From contig OZ029923.1 in NCBI GenBank assembly GCA_964023275.1, forward strand, positions 7,777,480 to 7,841,479: a DNA stretch of 64,000 bases. The letters are read 5' to 3'. Under the pieces are notes generated by a model, which saw only the letters and a program-made list of their open reading frames with translations, ran no database searches and had not been told where the DNA came from. Origin of the DNA: Norana najaformis (taxonomy: Eukaryota > Annelida > Clitellata > Crassiclitellata > Hormogastridae). Shown piece by piece: positions 1 to 11,817 of the stretch. Every line of letters begins with the position of its first letter. Position 1 is the stretch's first letter. The translations under genes were made by a program, and so were the position numbers.

Positions 1-157
1 GTGGGCTTTTGTCTCGCGTTAATAAAAGACTAACTAGCTTTTATTTGCATCTGATAAGCTCACTTGCATTACATTGTGTAAAACGAATACGTATATATTT
101 AAAAATAGATTATAACACTAGCAAATTACTTACTTACTTTCTCTCCGGCTTACTTAG

Positions 158-956
158 ATGTCAGAATACGATGACCTTGCGTACTCAGATCGAGTACGGA
201 AGACGCCACTCCGCCGAAATGAAAGCACGATCGAAGCAGAAACTCAGTCACACCCAACATGGCCGCCATCATCGGATCAGGCACTCTGGTTCCATGCACC
301 AGGACGCCACTGACGCTGGTTCTCTGCTTCTGGCCTACGACACAGTGGGGCTTGGTGACTTAACATCGTTGCAGACTGGTGGAGGTCCGTTCCCAAGCGG
401 CATGCCTCCAGTGCTGGCTGGACTGGACGATACGTTGGTATTCGGGAACTCGGGGAACGATACGACGGATGTCGCGCGGTATGCAAATCAGGCGTACTCG
501 TCCGTACTCGTGGTACTAATGGCAGCCATATTCGTCTTCATAACAGTCACGACGACGGCGTTCCTGTCGGCTTTTTGCTGGAAGCGGAACTCCGTCTTTG
601 CGTTCCAGAAGAGCCAGCAGGAGGACCTAGAAGACGGCGACTGCGAAATGGAAGAGTTCCACACGGAAGAGGTCGTCGAGCAGGACGTCGGAAGCTCCGG
701 CGAAAGCCAACTGGACGATTCAAAACTACCTCTGTGTTTTACCTCTCCCTCCGCGTCCGTCAAACGCGCGCTGGTGTCACGTGACCAGATGTACCAGTCG
801 GGCCACTGGACGAATTTACTGCAGCGCAGTCGGTCTCAGCTCTTGTTACTCTTCTCCCGACAGAATCCGATAGGCGCCGGAGGAGTTCGGCAAAGTAGAT
901 CGGAAACTTTTCGATGTAGCATCTACCATCAGATTCAACACAGCGCGTCGAACTGA
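158..956 (+). CDS. 3' terminal exon of a single-pass membrane protein, family not recognised
   Basis: The window opens inside an intron that ends in a pyrimidine-rich tract and AG at 156-157. The open frame to the TGA at 954-956 has its first in-frame ATG at 171, giving 261 residues if translation starts there. Counting from that Met, residues 112-136 form one strong hydrophobic helix followed by a basic stop-transfer (WKR). The preceding part is Gly/Pro-rich with an N-glycosylation sequon (NDT). The following part is very acidic (QQEDLEDGDCEMEEF), as expected of a cytoplasmic tail. An AATAAA lies 36 bases after the stop, so this is a true last exon. A second frame beginning at the ATG at 158 reads like natural protein for about 50 codons and stops near 310, so the N-terminal part or the frame is uncertain. 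No known family was recognised. Confidence 0.6.
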
Positions 957-991
957 ATTTAAAAGTGCAAAAATTATTTTAATCGAGCGGA

Positions 992-997
992 AATAAA
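992..997 (+). terminator. polyadenylation signal of the membrane-protein gene
   Basis: AATAAA lies 36 bases downstream of the stop codon at 954-956, in AT-rich sequence and in the right place for cleavage and polyadenylation. Confidence 0.6.
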
Positions 998-1139
998 CTT
1001 ATATGAGTCTTGAAACTTTTCATATCATGCGCAATGATTTCACGAAGCGACAGTAGATACCGACCGTTACCGATCTCCGTACTCTTAATCGATGACGCTA
1101 CTGTAAAGTCTGGAATCGAGTCAAGACATTAGGCTACTC

Positions 1140-1245
1140 TACTTGGCTTTTACACCCTATTTTACAGGAATTTTCAGGCTTTTTCAGGCTATTTCACAGG
1201 AATTTTCAAGCTTTTTCAGGCTATTTCACTGGAATTTAGCGAACA
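1140..1245 (+). repeat. short tandem repeat, unit about 33 bp
   Basis: The unit CAGGAATTTTCARGCTTTTT followed by CAGGCTATTT is repeated about two and a half times with few changes. It is noncoding. Confidence 0.55.
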
Positions 1246-2785
1246 GCTTTATATAAAAGCAGACTTCAGTGAGTCATATTTCATACTGACAACAACTAAA
1301 AAATCATTATAGGATCAATATTGAGCCGTTTAATAAAAGACAGATACAAACAATTAAATACACAACGAAGCATACAAACAAAGGAAGATGCACAGCCACA
1401 AAGGCAGACATACAGAATGACACTCAACCACAGATAGACAGACAGACAGACAGACACGCATTTAGGAAAGTGAACAGGCAGATAGGGAAATAGGCAAACA
1501 GATTGGCAGACAGTTAGACAAACTGACACATAAACAGACAGACAGGCAAGGCAGGCAGGCAGGGAAACAGACATGTATATGCAAGGGTCTACAAATGTAT
1601 GTGCATCTATATGTAGACTATATACATACATGTATATGCCATGATCTATGTATACTCACGTTTTAATATATAGGTACAAATGCTATGGTCTATGTGTGTC
1701 TGTGTGTCTGTGAAATGGCTGGAATTCTATTCATGTTCCAACGGCAGTGCAGCTTAGAGAATATTTATTTACGTTTTTCTGTTTACTTTCTGTCCTCGAG
1801 TGCAGATTAGGTTCAGTTCTAGAACTGCTAAGATTTTCAGAAGATTCATTTTTGTAAAAGTGTCTGTCACTTGCGATGGTTGACGATTTACTCTCGTTTT
1901 ACTGTCTTTAAGAAAATCGAATGAAACGGAAAGAATAAAATCAAGGTTAGTTAAATTATATAACGTGATTAACGCATTCAAATAACTCAGGAAGCCAGCA
2001 CATGTCTGAACGTGCTCATCAGAAGTAAGCCTATCTAAACTACATTGCAAATGGAATACTCTGCCGCATACGGATTTGCTTTAGCTAGCAAGAATTATCT
2101 TAAAGGCAGCAAGGGATGTCGAGTTCCACGTGGGGTTTAATCCAGGTTACTCAGCCCACAGCTGAGAGTAATTCCGAATAGCCTACCTGCCGACACACAA
2201 TGGGGGCTAAGGTCCTTACCCTGCTGATGCATGTTTGATTGATCTAAATACGCAGAGCGTCCGTGATTGCTACGATTACCATAATAACAATGTAGCGCCT
2301 CTACTGGTAGGTGATCTGAACGAATTCTTTTTTTGCGAAGACGAATCCAGCAGCCTTTTAAAAGACCATTACGAGCATATTATCGGAATGTTTTCGGCCC
2401 TTCATGAGCTCTTTTAAGTCCATTTCCACTGGAAGTCTCATTTCGCTTGAAACGTTTTTATGCAGAGTCGTAGCGAAGCAGGAGTCCCTTGTCAACAAAT
2501 CACGATCAACTTTTATGAGTTTCTACAAAAGGAAAGTGGACAGTGGAGCTGGACTATCTTGCAAAATGTCCGACATCTTCGACTTTGCTTTTGATTTCGG
2601 TCTTTATGTTTTCACATGCGAGTAAAAACTTCGTCACTCGTGTATAAGCTGGTGCCCTGCGCTTAGCTTTAAAGCAACGCTTTGGAAAATTTTCCAGTTT
2701 TCGTGTCTTAGACATGAACAGCAAATTTTAAGCCGATTTCCGTTCTGCTGAGCAGCCACCTGGCGACAAAGATCCCGTAGACGAC

Positions 2786-5294
2786 ATGGGATGCATTCAC
2801 AGTAGATCAGCCGTTGCCCCTTTCGAACCCAGTGCCGATCGAGGCTCACTTAGTCGCCGAACAACCGCCAAAGGAGACGCAGAAAACAATCGACGCAGAA
2901 CGGACTCAGGACTTGATGCAAATGCACCAGGTGACAATGGCACCGAAGCTAAAGGTAAGGAACTCGCGTAATGACGATATTTTCAATTTAAAGTAAGTCG
3001 CATTTGGATCTGCTTGATGCCTTTGACTCAATCACCCGATACTTCGAATCTTGAATCTTGCAGTGCCTTGCACTAGAATTATGTTAGGAACTTGGTTGTT
3101 CGTGCTGGCTGGTCCAAAGCTTTGGAATTCACTGCCCAGTTTTGTAGTCTCTGTCGATGTGTTAAATCACATTTAGAGCTAAAATCATGACTCATGTTTC
3201 AGCTTATTTACCTACCGCATCTCGACTTCTAATTTCCCCAACTTATCTGAAATTGACTGCGCTTCTCCAACGGATTATAAATTTGGCTACGATTTCACTT
3301 GAAGCGAACATCGACTGATGCTTAGTGCATAATTACAACTGCTCTTTAGAAGTCATTAGATTAAATTAAATAGATTAGAATTAATCCTTAGAATAGGCGC
3401 TATATATAAATATGCTAGCTCTACATGAATGCAAACATAGGGCTTACATACGCATACATTTATGTGAACGAAGAATCGTTTGCACTGAACACCTCAGCTG
3501 ATTTTCTGGGATGAAGATTCAAAAAATGAAAAACTCATTTTACTTGTACAAAAGGGACGTCTTTAGTTGCCAATAACTGTCAGGGTCTCAACAAAGAAAC
3601 TGGACTCATATAGTCTTTGAATGGCGCCATGCACAGATGCTGCGAATCGATTACTTGATAGTCTGGTGTATTCGAACAAATGTCCTCTGAATACAGGGCC
3701 TACGCATATTATATATGCATATATACATATTACACACTACGAATAGACCATAGATAAACACATGTATATATATATTACATATATATATATACATGAACAC
3801 ATATATATGTATATATTTTATATATTATTGCCCTATACATGAACAATGGACGAACACAGTCTTTGTTTTTGTGGTCAGTATTACAGTTTGATTGATCCAT
3901 CCACAGCCAGGTAATTTGGGTCACGCAATATTCCCACTCACAGACTAGAGATAAAGAGTCACCCATTGCCGTAGAAAACACATTTAGTAATCATCAGTAA
4001 TAATAACACAGAACTAGCTAAAAGCCAAATGGAAATAAAAAAATTTGTCGCTTATAGCATGCATTAGTAATGTAACTTCTAAAAGCATTATTTCCTATAT
4101 GTGTTCGAAAACTTGCCATATTAAAATGCAGTATACCAAGATGTTTTGCTGGTCTAACGCAGCATACCGAGAAGAGAACAACTTATATTTAATCAGCAAA
4201 TATATCTTATGCTGGCATAAATTATTCTCGTGCACAGCATCTGAGCGCTAATGGGGCAAAATGCACCTTCTGGGGAATATCTGCTGATGCTCCCCGTTAG
4301 CTACAGCCTTTTTCGTTTTCATATTATTCGCGAGATGGCGTCGGCGTTATATGTCGCATTTTCTAAATGTTCTAACTGGACCACGGATCACCGTCTAAAG
4401 CTGTTCATAATTATATAGATAGTTAACACTGACTGGATAAACATTATACAACTATAATTATTTAGTAATATGCGGTCTAAATGTTATCTAACTAATTCAT
4501 ATTAGTGCAAATATTTTTGCGTTTGCAAAGGTGATGTAAACGTGCATTCGTTGTCTTCTGACCTTTCACTGAAAAATAACCTTGACGCAGAAGACGAGGT
4601 TCTGAGGACCCTGAGACAAGAGGGTCTGCTCCATTCGGTTCCAAAGACCCAGCGTGCTTGGATGAGCTCTGAGGTGTTCGACGGAGATTTCAGCCAGCTG
4701 AAGAAACCCCCTAGAAGACTGACGAAGCTCGAAAGAATAGGGGAGGTCAAGGCCGATCTTCCAGAAGAACAGGTCACAGAGAAAGTTGAAAGAGAACGAC
4801 GAAGACGAAAGGTGAGCAGAATTCTTTGTTTTGGTCATTAATTTTCTGGTCTACATCAGGCACCAGTAGCTTGGCTTGCAAAATAAGTTTACCACATGAG
4901 GCCACATTGGTGCTTTACTACGTCACAATGATTGTGCGGTATTAAAAGCAGTTATATCTGGAATTCAATGTATGTATATACAGTATGTATGTATGTATGT
5001 GCATGCAGGCATGTATGTATGTGTGTGTATGTATGTATGTATGTATGTATGTGTATGTATGTATGTCTGTATGTATGCATGTGTGTATGTATGTATGTGT
5101 ATGCATGCATGCATGTATGTGTGTATATATGTCTATGTATGTATGCATGGATGTTTGTATGTATGTAATCTGAAACTTATAATAGCATTTAATACGGGTG
5201 TTGGCTAGCCCCAAACTGCTGTTATTAAAATGAGTGATTGTTTTTGTTTCAGGAACGCGTAAAGGAACGCCGACCATCGTTGCGAGAATCTTAA
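2786..5294 (+). CDS. small N-terminally acylated protein with stathmin-domain-like C-terminus (3 exons, 163 aa)
   Basis: Exons 2786-2954, 4531-4811 and 5253-5294 join in phases 1 and 0 at standard sites (AAAG|GTAAGG ... AAAG|GT; AAAG|GTGAGC ... TTTCAG|GA) and end at TAA 5292-5294. The protein starts MGCIHSRS: Gly2 followed by Cys3 is the classic N-myristoylation plus palmitoylation signal, which predicts a membrane-anchored protein. The middle is Ser/Arg/Asp-rich and disordered. The C-terminal half contains a KKPPRRLTKLERIGE block, then EEQVTEKVERERRRRKERVK, a highly charged helix. This layout (MGC start, proline-arginine motif, acidic/basic coiled helix) resembles stathmin-domain-containing protein 1 (STMND1), an uncharacterised relative of the tubulin-binding stathmins. 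The exon structure is firm; the family call is moderate. Confidence 0.75.
3190..3370 (+). mobile_element. interspersed repeat fragment (LINE-tail-like, 'TTCTCCAACGGATTATAAAT' family)
   Basis: This lies in intron 1 of the stathmin-like gene. Just upstream (about 3090-3170) a frame reads AGPKLWNSLPSFVV, the kind of sequence seen at the C-terminus of non-LTR reverse transcriptases. The block around 3245-3370 recurs at 46760-46880 (+) and, inverted, at 48935-49050, so it is a dispersed family. Confidence 0.5.
4972..5166. repeat. TATG tetranucleotide microsatellite
   Basis: An interrupted (TATG)n array with GTGT and GCAT variants lies in intron 2 of the stathmin-like gene. Long open frames in all phases across it are an artefact of the four-base period. 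Confidence 0.9.
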
Positions 5295-5396
5295 ACCGAA
5301 CCAAAAGAAATCTCGTCGAAGGTCACGACCCTTGAAGGGTCAGGGTCGAATTGCCAGCGGGAGATTAAGGAAAAGTGAAATGGAGACAACAGTTGA

Positions 5397-5402
5397 AATA
5401 AA
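5397..5402 (+). terminator. polyadenylation signal of the stathmin-like gene
   Basis: AATAAA lies about 100 bases after the TAA at 5292-5294. It is the first such hexamer downstream of the stop. Confidence 0.5.
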
Positions 5403-5537
5403 GAGCAGGAAGAAAGGGGAATATGGAAATATGTGTATTTACATTTGGTCCGTCGTTTGATTATGATTTCCATTGTGTTTGGAGGCATTGAAAGAGTAAT
5501 CGTAATTGTAAACGAATACGTAAAAGAAAAGGAATTA

Positions 5538-5580
5538 TCATCATCATCGTCGTCGTCGTCGTCATCGTCATCATTCGTCG
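5538..5580. repeat. TCA/TCG trinucleotide microsatellite
   Basis: A run of TCA then TCG triplets gives a serine run in one frame. The neighbouring sequence shows no exon context, so it is treated as noncoding. Confidence 0.7.
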
Positions 5581-5994
5581 TACGGGCGTCGTCGTATTCA
5601 TCACTTTGTATGAGATACTTGCACCGTATTTTGACGATTGTTATCGAATTATGCCGGTAATATCATTGATCTAAATACTTCTGTGCATATATCGGTATTC
5701 AGATATCGGCGGTACACATTCTTGGTTAATTTTAACAACCATCAACACTGCGGAAAGTAGGCCTATGCGTTAGTATAAACTAACGCATCAACATACATCA
5801 GAAAATTATATGTCGCCTCAATGCATACTTATCGCATAAAAGGCGCTAGGAATTTATATAACGCCTTTTAAAGTAATGCTGAGGCCAAGTGAATCGAAGA
5901 ACGGTTGACCAAAATGCAGCTTCGAAGATATACATTATAACGAGAACAATGCCCTTTCCCTTCACGTCACGACGTTCAATTCCCGTTTCTCTGT

Positions 5995-5996
<2 letters not shown>

Positions 5997-6041
<45 letters not shown>

Positions 6042-6066
6042 GCTGCTGCTGCTGCTGCTGCTGCTG
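5997..6066. repeat. CTG trinucleotide microsatellite
   Basis: About 22 CTG units with one interruption (CTTGCTG) that shifts the register midway. It would encode Leu then Ala runs on + or Ser runs on -, but no splice sites or conserved flanks suggest translation. Confidence 0.85.
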
Positions 6067-6532
6067 TCAAAGACGGCGACGTCTCGATGCGGTGATTGTG
6101 CGGCCATCGACTCATTATCGATTCTTCTCAGGTGATCAAAAGCATTCAGACGTTAATATCGCTGCCATGGCGACTACCATGGATGACGAAATGATTCAGT
6201 CCGTTTGACACGAGGAGTTCATCAACCGCAATTCAGGTAGTTCGCATGACAGACGGTTTTTCTCATCGACAATTCAATTCGTCAAATTCATAGGTTTTCG
6301 ACATAGTTATTGCTGTAAACTCGAAATTTCTGCAGTGCTACTTAAAGCTCGCACAGGGTACCAGTTAAATCACGAGCGCTGCGTCAAGTCAGAGGGATTG
6401 TCCAGTGATAATGATGCAGTAATTTAGCAACAAAGAAATTACATGTGATCAAAACGTAGAAGGACATGTATAGAAATGGAATGGCAACGTTCATTTGTGA
6501 AGGTGTTTTAAAAGGCGCCATATTAAGTGTCT

Positions 6533-6755
6533 TGATACATACATACATACATGCATACATACATACATACATACATACATACACACACATACATACATAC
6601 ATACATAAAAACGTACATACAGACGTACATACATATGTACATACGTACATACGTACAAACATACGTACATACATACATTCATACATACATACATACATAG
6701 TCATACGTACAGACACACGTACACGGTACGTACATACGTACATAAATACATAGAA
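6533..6755. repeat. ATAC tetranucleotide microsatellite
   Basis: (ATAC)n with GTAC variants. It lies 1 kb downstream of the 3' end of R1. The remainder of 6070-7742 is AT-rich intergenic DNA in which I see nothing coding. Confidence 0.9.
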
Positions 6756-7742
6756 AGTAAAACTGAAATTAAAAGTGACTCAAATCCGCTAGATTAGTGA
6801 ATTTTATTGTCTGAAATTGAAACGGACTTGCGATTAAACAGAGTTATTTCATTGGAACATTAGAAATCAACAGATCGGACTACATAAGATAATATAGTTC
6901 AACGCACGATGAGTAACTAGAATAATCTAGCACATCTAAATAACTTCTATGCCGGCGCTTTTCATAAACGACACTGAGCTTAAATACAAGTTAAGCTCAC
7001 GTATGTAATATGTAATATGTAAAATGTAATATGTAAAATGCAATGACCAACAGACCTAGCACCATGAACGGCTTAAATCTAGGTTAAAGAAAACTGTATC
7101 TTATTACAACATAATTATTGCTAATTATTTTGTAGCTTTTAACCATGACTTAATTGTCTCATTTTGTTTTCGTTGTCTTCTGCTATTTTAGAGAAGACAA
7201 AGGTCACCATAAAACTGTCATAAAACAATGTTCGATTCTTTTATTCTATTTTTGCGATAGAATTTGACACAAGGCATACTCTTCAGCTTCTTAACTGCCT
7301 CAGAGACAGGAGTCTAATCAAAATAATTATAGAATAACATTTGTATAGGCTTGGCCTACGAAGTTCTCTGTTTCTTTCTGATATGCCTATCAGACCTCTG
7401 AACTGTCGTTATATGTAATTAAAAGATTTACGGCGGCTTGAGCAACAGACAACAACATTGTAACTGAGACAAAGCAGTGCTCAATGAATAATTTTAGAAA
7501 GTTATTGACGACTAAGCATATAAATGGGTACATACAATTCTAATCACCTAAGACACTAAGAGTGTTGAACAGTCGGATTGGAACTTACACTTTGGGTTAC
7601 GTGGATGGTAGTTAGGATAATGTGCATCTAAATCATTATTGTCCAAATAGAAAATTAAATATTAAGGACTAACAATGAAATGTCTCAGTATTTGGCAACT
7701 ACTTGGTTTAACTGCCACCATTTAGGTATGATCCTTTTAACT

Positions 7743-10700
7743 CTACTGGATAATGCAATAGCGCCATTTGCTTTCCGTATTTCCTGCTTTAGTAGTATCA
7801 GTTGTTGCGTCAGGAAGGACATTCTTGGTTTCCAGTGCACTGATTAGATGTTCAATATCATTGCTCATTTGCAACAGGTCAACATCACCTTCAGCTATTA
7901 TCACCTCCGAATCATCGAACAATCTTTCTGAATGCAATTTTTCATCATTATTGAGAGAGGAGTCAAAGAAATTGGCATCAGACGTCTGACGGGGGGCCAC
8001 ATCACATGGCTCATATACGTCTGTCTCGCATGGAAATTTCTTCAAACAAATGAAACAAAACTCGTAACTGCAGTGTCTGCAAGTCATATGTTTGCATCCA
8101 TATTCGTGATGTATTATAATTGAACAATTTGGACAAGCGCGCTGGGAAGGAACTTTTATGTCGTTCAGAATTTTAGTCTCACAGTTTGCCAGAATTTCAA
8201 ATAGCGCTTTGCTTGAGCCACAGTTAGGATTGCCACAAGTTTCAGTTCCTGGAGTCTTCCACTCGCCAAGGCAAGTCCAGCAGAACTCGAATGTCTTACC
8301 ACAACGTGAAGTGCAATTCTCACAAATGACACGTTTATCTTCAGTTAGAGATGGGCGAGAGAATGTGCCACACTTGGGGCAAGTGTTCATTTCGCTTTGG
8401 TGATTTCGAAAGTAGTTGATATGAGCTCTTCGTTCGAATTCTGTGATTTCGTTTGGCGAGAGACAAGCAGCGGGTTTTAGGAGAGCAAACTTCCACTTGG
8501 CATTACATTCAGGGCAACGAATCTCATCTTTCCCCTTCTCTAGTTCGCATCGGCAATGCAAAGCAAGTGGCAGAGGAGCTGCACGAATAAAATTAATAAA
8601 AAAATACAGTTTTAATCCATTCTGTACATCGAATTTCTTACATATTTTAGCTAAACATAGACAATATTTACTCCGTAAGAAAAACAAAATTAGATGCACT
8701 TAATTATATAAATCAACGTATTTACAGCGGGAATGTTGACTCCTGAATGAATTTACTGACTATTCAACAATTGCGGCTGCGATCGTCAAAGTCTGCCGAC
8801 GTTTTCGTGCGACCACTAAGATCAAATAAGACTGAGGATTGGGCATTTCGTGTTGCTGCCCCCGACCATGGAACAGCCTTCCGGCATCTATTCAGGAATT
8901 ATCACTCTTTCTAAAGCAATTGAAACTATTATTTAACTCTTGTTACCAGCGATGACAGTTGACATTGTGAAGCTGTTTAGAAGTAGCTCGCTACTTATGA
9001 TGCAATAAAAACTGTTGCTATTAAAACTACAGCTAAAATTAATACCAATAAGATGCTTTTTGAAGCAGTGTAGAAAGGAAATGTTCAGCATTTAAACTGT
9101 GACAATTTGTTATATTATAGCGCATGAACATAAGTTGGAATTCTAAATTCGCTTTGGTTTTAATGTGTTTGGCAATAACTCCTTCTACTTGGCGGAGTCT
9201 GATCTACGGTACAAGTTAAGTATGTGGAAAACTTGGACACAAAAAGACAACTTGTGTGCCCATTTTACCGGTAGCATGTCCGCACCGCATGATGACACCT
9301 GGACCGTCACATTCATATCCCAGCACATCTGGATGCTCATCACTTATTGTTGTTAGTGTTATACCATCGGCCGGCTTCAGATGTCTCGGCTGTGCCTCCA
9401 CTTCTTCCAACGTAGGCCAGACTCCAACAGGCAGACGGGCAACGAGGGCAAGTGTACTTCGGTCAGTTATGTCGTAGTCCGATAAGCGTTCTTCCCAACT
9501 GTCGATCAAAGTAGCTCGTACGCTACCTACAAATATGTGCACAACTGCTTTATAAGTTTTCTTCCAGTTTACCCGACAAGTTTTTTTATAATACACGTCC
9601 ACGGCCCTCAAGAAAATGCAGAAATTCTAGCTCCCGTGAATTTCATTGTATCACCCGATTTCATAACTATTATAATTTTTTGTTACTTTATATCATTTGC
9701 TGAAAAGGTTATTTTTGGATCTCGCCTCAAAGTCTAACCGACCGAAAAGTTACACCCGAATTTAAATCTAGTGAAAATGTAGAATGTTAACTAATTTTAG
9801 TATAAAACTATAACTTTAAAACACCAGTGATTGTTCAATTTGCTCTCGACCTCACGCATGCATAGGTACCATCAAAAACTAAACTGACCTACATAATTTC
9901 GTCATGTGACTATGACCCATAACCTAGCCTTGATCTGAACAATGCATAGAGAATCCAGGAATTAACGCCTCCGATTCAGGATGCTAATGCCACAGATTCA
10001 ACGGCTCAAGCCAGTTAGACTTAGGGTTTGGTCGCCAGATAAGATGACGAACAACAGTTCAAGTCGTTAATTCGTTCGTACAGCGGAAACAAATCGTCTG
10101 GATCTCTCTAACCGGAATTAACTGATACAATTCTTAAATACATTCCATGGACTCGATATGTTCCCATTGCACTGTTAAGCTACAAACGACGGCTGTAGGC
10201 CTGAGGACATTATGGGCCTAAGGATGCAGGCCTAAGGCTATAGGACTAGCAAAGCCTGATGCAAAATATGTTTGTGTTTATATTACCTATATTCGTTTCC
10301 TCTGTCCCTGTCCTTGTTCCTTCGTCCCTCCGTGCCCCTCCTTCCTTATCTTACTCCCTTCGTACCTCTTTCCATCTGTGTGTGTGTGTCTGTCTGTCTG
10401 TCTTTCTACGCTATTTCCAAATTATGAGCCTTACTGCGTTACCTTAAATACTTCTTGCGACCATGAGCACACGACAGTAGTATTCCCCTTGCTGAATCTA
10501 ATGCGCAAAACTTTTATGACTAGGATGTTATATACTTAGTTAAACTATACATTTGTAGGCCTACGATTTTGGATAATATTCCTCGTGTAATATATACACC
10601 AATGTGCTATTAGCTGCTGGTTTTCTGAAAAAGAATATGCTTACTTACTTACTTTACACACATTCAGATTTATGGTGCTTCAGATTTATATTTACTCCTT

Positions 10701-11388
10701 TGCTTCAAATATATGAATAGTTTAAAAGTTCACATGGTCTAAAATTAGCTTTTCTGTGGCAGATTAATAATGCTTCTATCTCTTACCACCAACGGAGTAG
10801 AGCTGGAAGTCATCGGCCCGTGGTGCTTTCGGGTGTTTTCTGAGTTTCTCGAACAATTCGCCAGTGTAGCAGTCCTAACAAAAGCAGAGGAACCCATCCA
10901 GGCACATACTATTAATATTTAAGGAGCTTAAACTTGTGCCTCAAAAAAGTACGTACTATATATAGACTGCAGGACTTCTAAAACGAGCTGCTTTGACGTA
11001 TTAGTTCGTAAAATGAACAAAAGCCGCGATTTTAATGACACAGATGCGCATTGCTTTGAGCTCACATGGCCTCTATATTCAGTAGTATTTGAGCCAAAAT
11101 TGTTAAATATAACTCGGTGCAACCTATTTTCAGATAGGCTATTTGTATGTAGTTCTCATACTTAAGTCTAATTATGACCGATGGTGTGACACCCGTTTTC
11201 TGACCTCTCTGGGTGCAATACAATGTTGAATAGCATAAAATAGGTCAACAATACATTATCTGAACTTAACTCTAAACTGCAGAGCTTACCTTGGTTACAG
11301 TAAGTGTGAGAGTTGATATGTTCTCCACGTCGTAGAGTACGTTGATTTGCCATACGTCTGTTACAGCTTTTTCGGTCTCTTGACTCAT
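7743..11388 (-). CDS. R1: ubiquitin-like + RING1-IBR-RING2 (RBR) E3 ubiquitin ligase with C-terminal CaaX box, 426 aa
   Basis: Exons (5' to 3' on -): 11388-11290, 10874-10787, 9526-9269, 8578-7743; phases 0, 1, 1; all GT-AG. Residues about 10-97 form a ubiquitin-like domain (WQINVLYD ... GELFEKLRKHP ... RLSDYDITDRSTLALVARL). C144-G-H146, C157 and C170/C173 resemble the second half of RING1; the usual first CxxC pair is absent. IBR ligands include C215/C218, C234/C237, C248/C251 and C263/C268. RING2 starts at C297/C300, and C310 in GCKHMTC is the expected catalytic Cys that accepts ubiquitin from E2 before transfer (the RBR HECT/RING hybrid mechanism). A 100-residue acidic tail ends in CIIQ-stop, a farnesylation-type CaaX motif, predicting membrane attachment. 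The start Met lies just before the conserved WQI block. It is the first of a tandem cluster. Confidence 0.92.
8850..8955 (+). mobile_element. non-LTR retrotransposon 3'-end remnant in R1 intron 3
   Basis: Across one frameshift the + strand reads WAFRVAAP then PRPWNSLPASIQELSLF, the typical C-terminal reverse-transcriptase tail of LINEs. It is a dead fragment inside the last intron of R1. Confidence 0.55.
10376..10405. repeat. TG/TCTG microsatellite
   Basis: A short TGTG then TCTG run in intron 2 of R1. Apart from it, 9527-10786 holds only intron sequence. Confidence 0.6.
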
Positions 11389-11817
11389 TTTAAGTCAATT
11401 AATGCGATTAATTAAGATTTTCATGTAGCAGGATGTCACTTTCGATACCTATTGCGCAGTAAGATGGCGACAACTCTATTTTATGTAACGAAAGCAGTTG
11501 GCGAAAGTCTAATTGGCTTAGGTCTGCAAAACAATGTTGGGAAATCCATGTATGTGATCGGTGGTTATGAAGGCGAAAGAACAATCCTGATAACGATAAA
11601 CTATCAATAGATATATTTAAACGATTGACGTTTTACTAAATAAAAGTGGAAATAAAACGAATCAAACTGCTTTTAAATTAGTTCTATTTGAATTCATTAA
11701 GCCCTATCGGAAATTCAGTAATTTTACCTCGCTCAGTGGCTTTTACCAAAGACTTGTTTGGCCTCGGCCTATACAAATCATCGATTATTGCCACGTAGGC
11801 ATACGTAGGCTATTCAT

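Larger units (their letters stand above)
957..2785. other. intergenic stretch, GACA-rich microsatellite, no supported gene
   Basis: About 1430-1570 is a degraded GACA/GGCA tetranucleotide array. Around 2235-2625 short open frames occur on the + strand (one reads SVRDCYDYHNNNVAP in part), but they have no splice context, no family match and no partner exon, so no gene is called. Confidence 0.4.

Noticed and set aside
4932-5304. Overlapping long open frames rich in Tyr/Val/Cys/Met on both strands
   Set aside because: They are produced by the TATG tetranucleotide microsatellite, which is open in several frames.
5997-6066. Possible polyglutamine/polyalanine coding repeat
   Set aside because: The CTG array has no conserved flanking frame, start or splice sites.
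6384-6753. Open frames of 95-119 codons on both strands
   Set aside because: ATAC microsatellite translation; no splice or codon signal.
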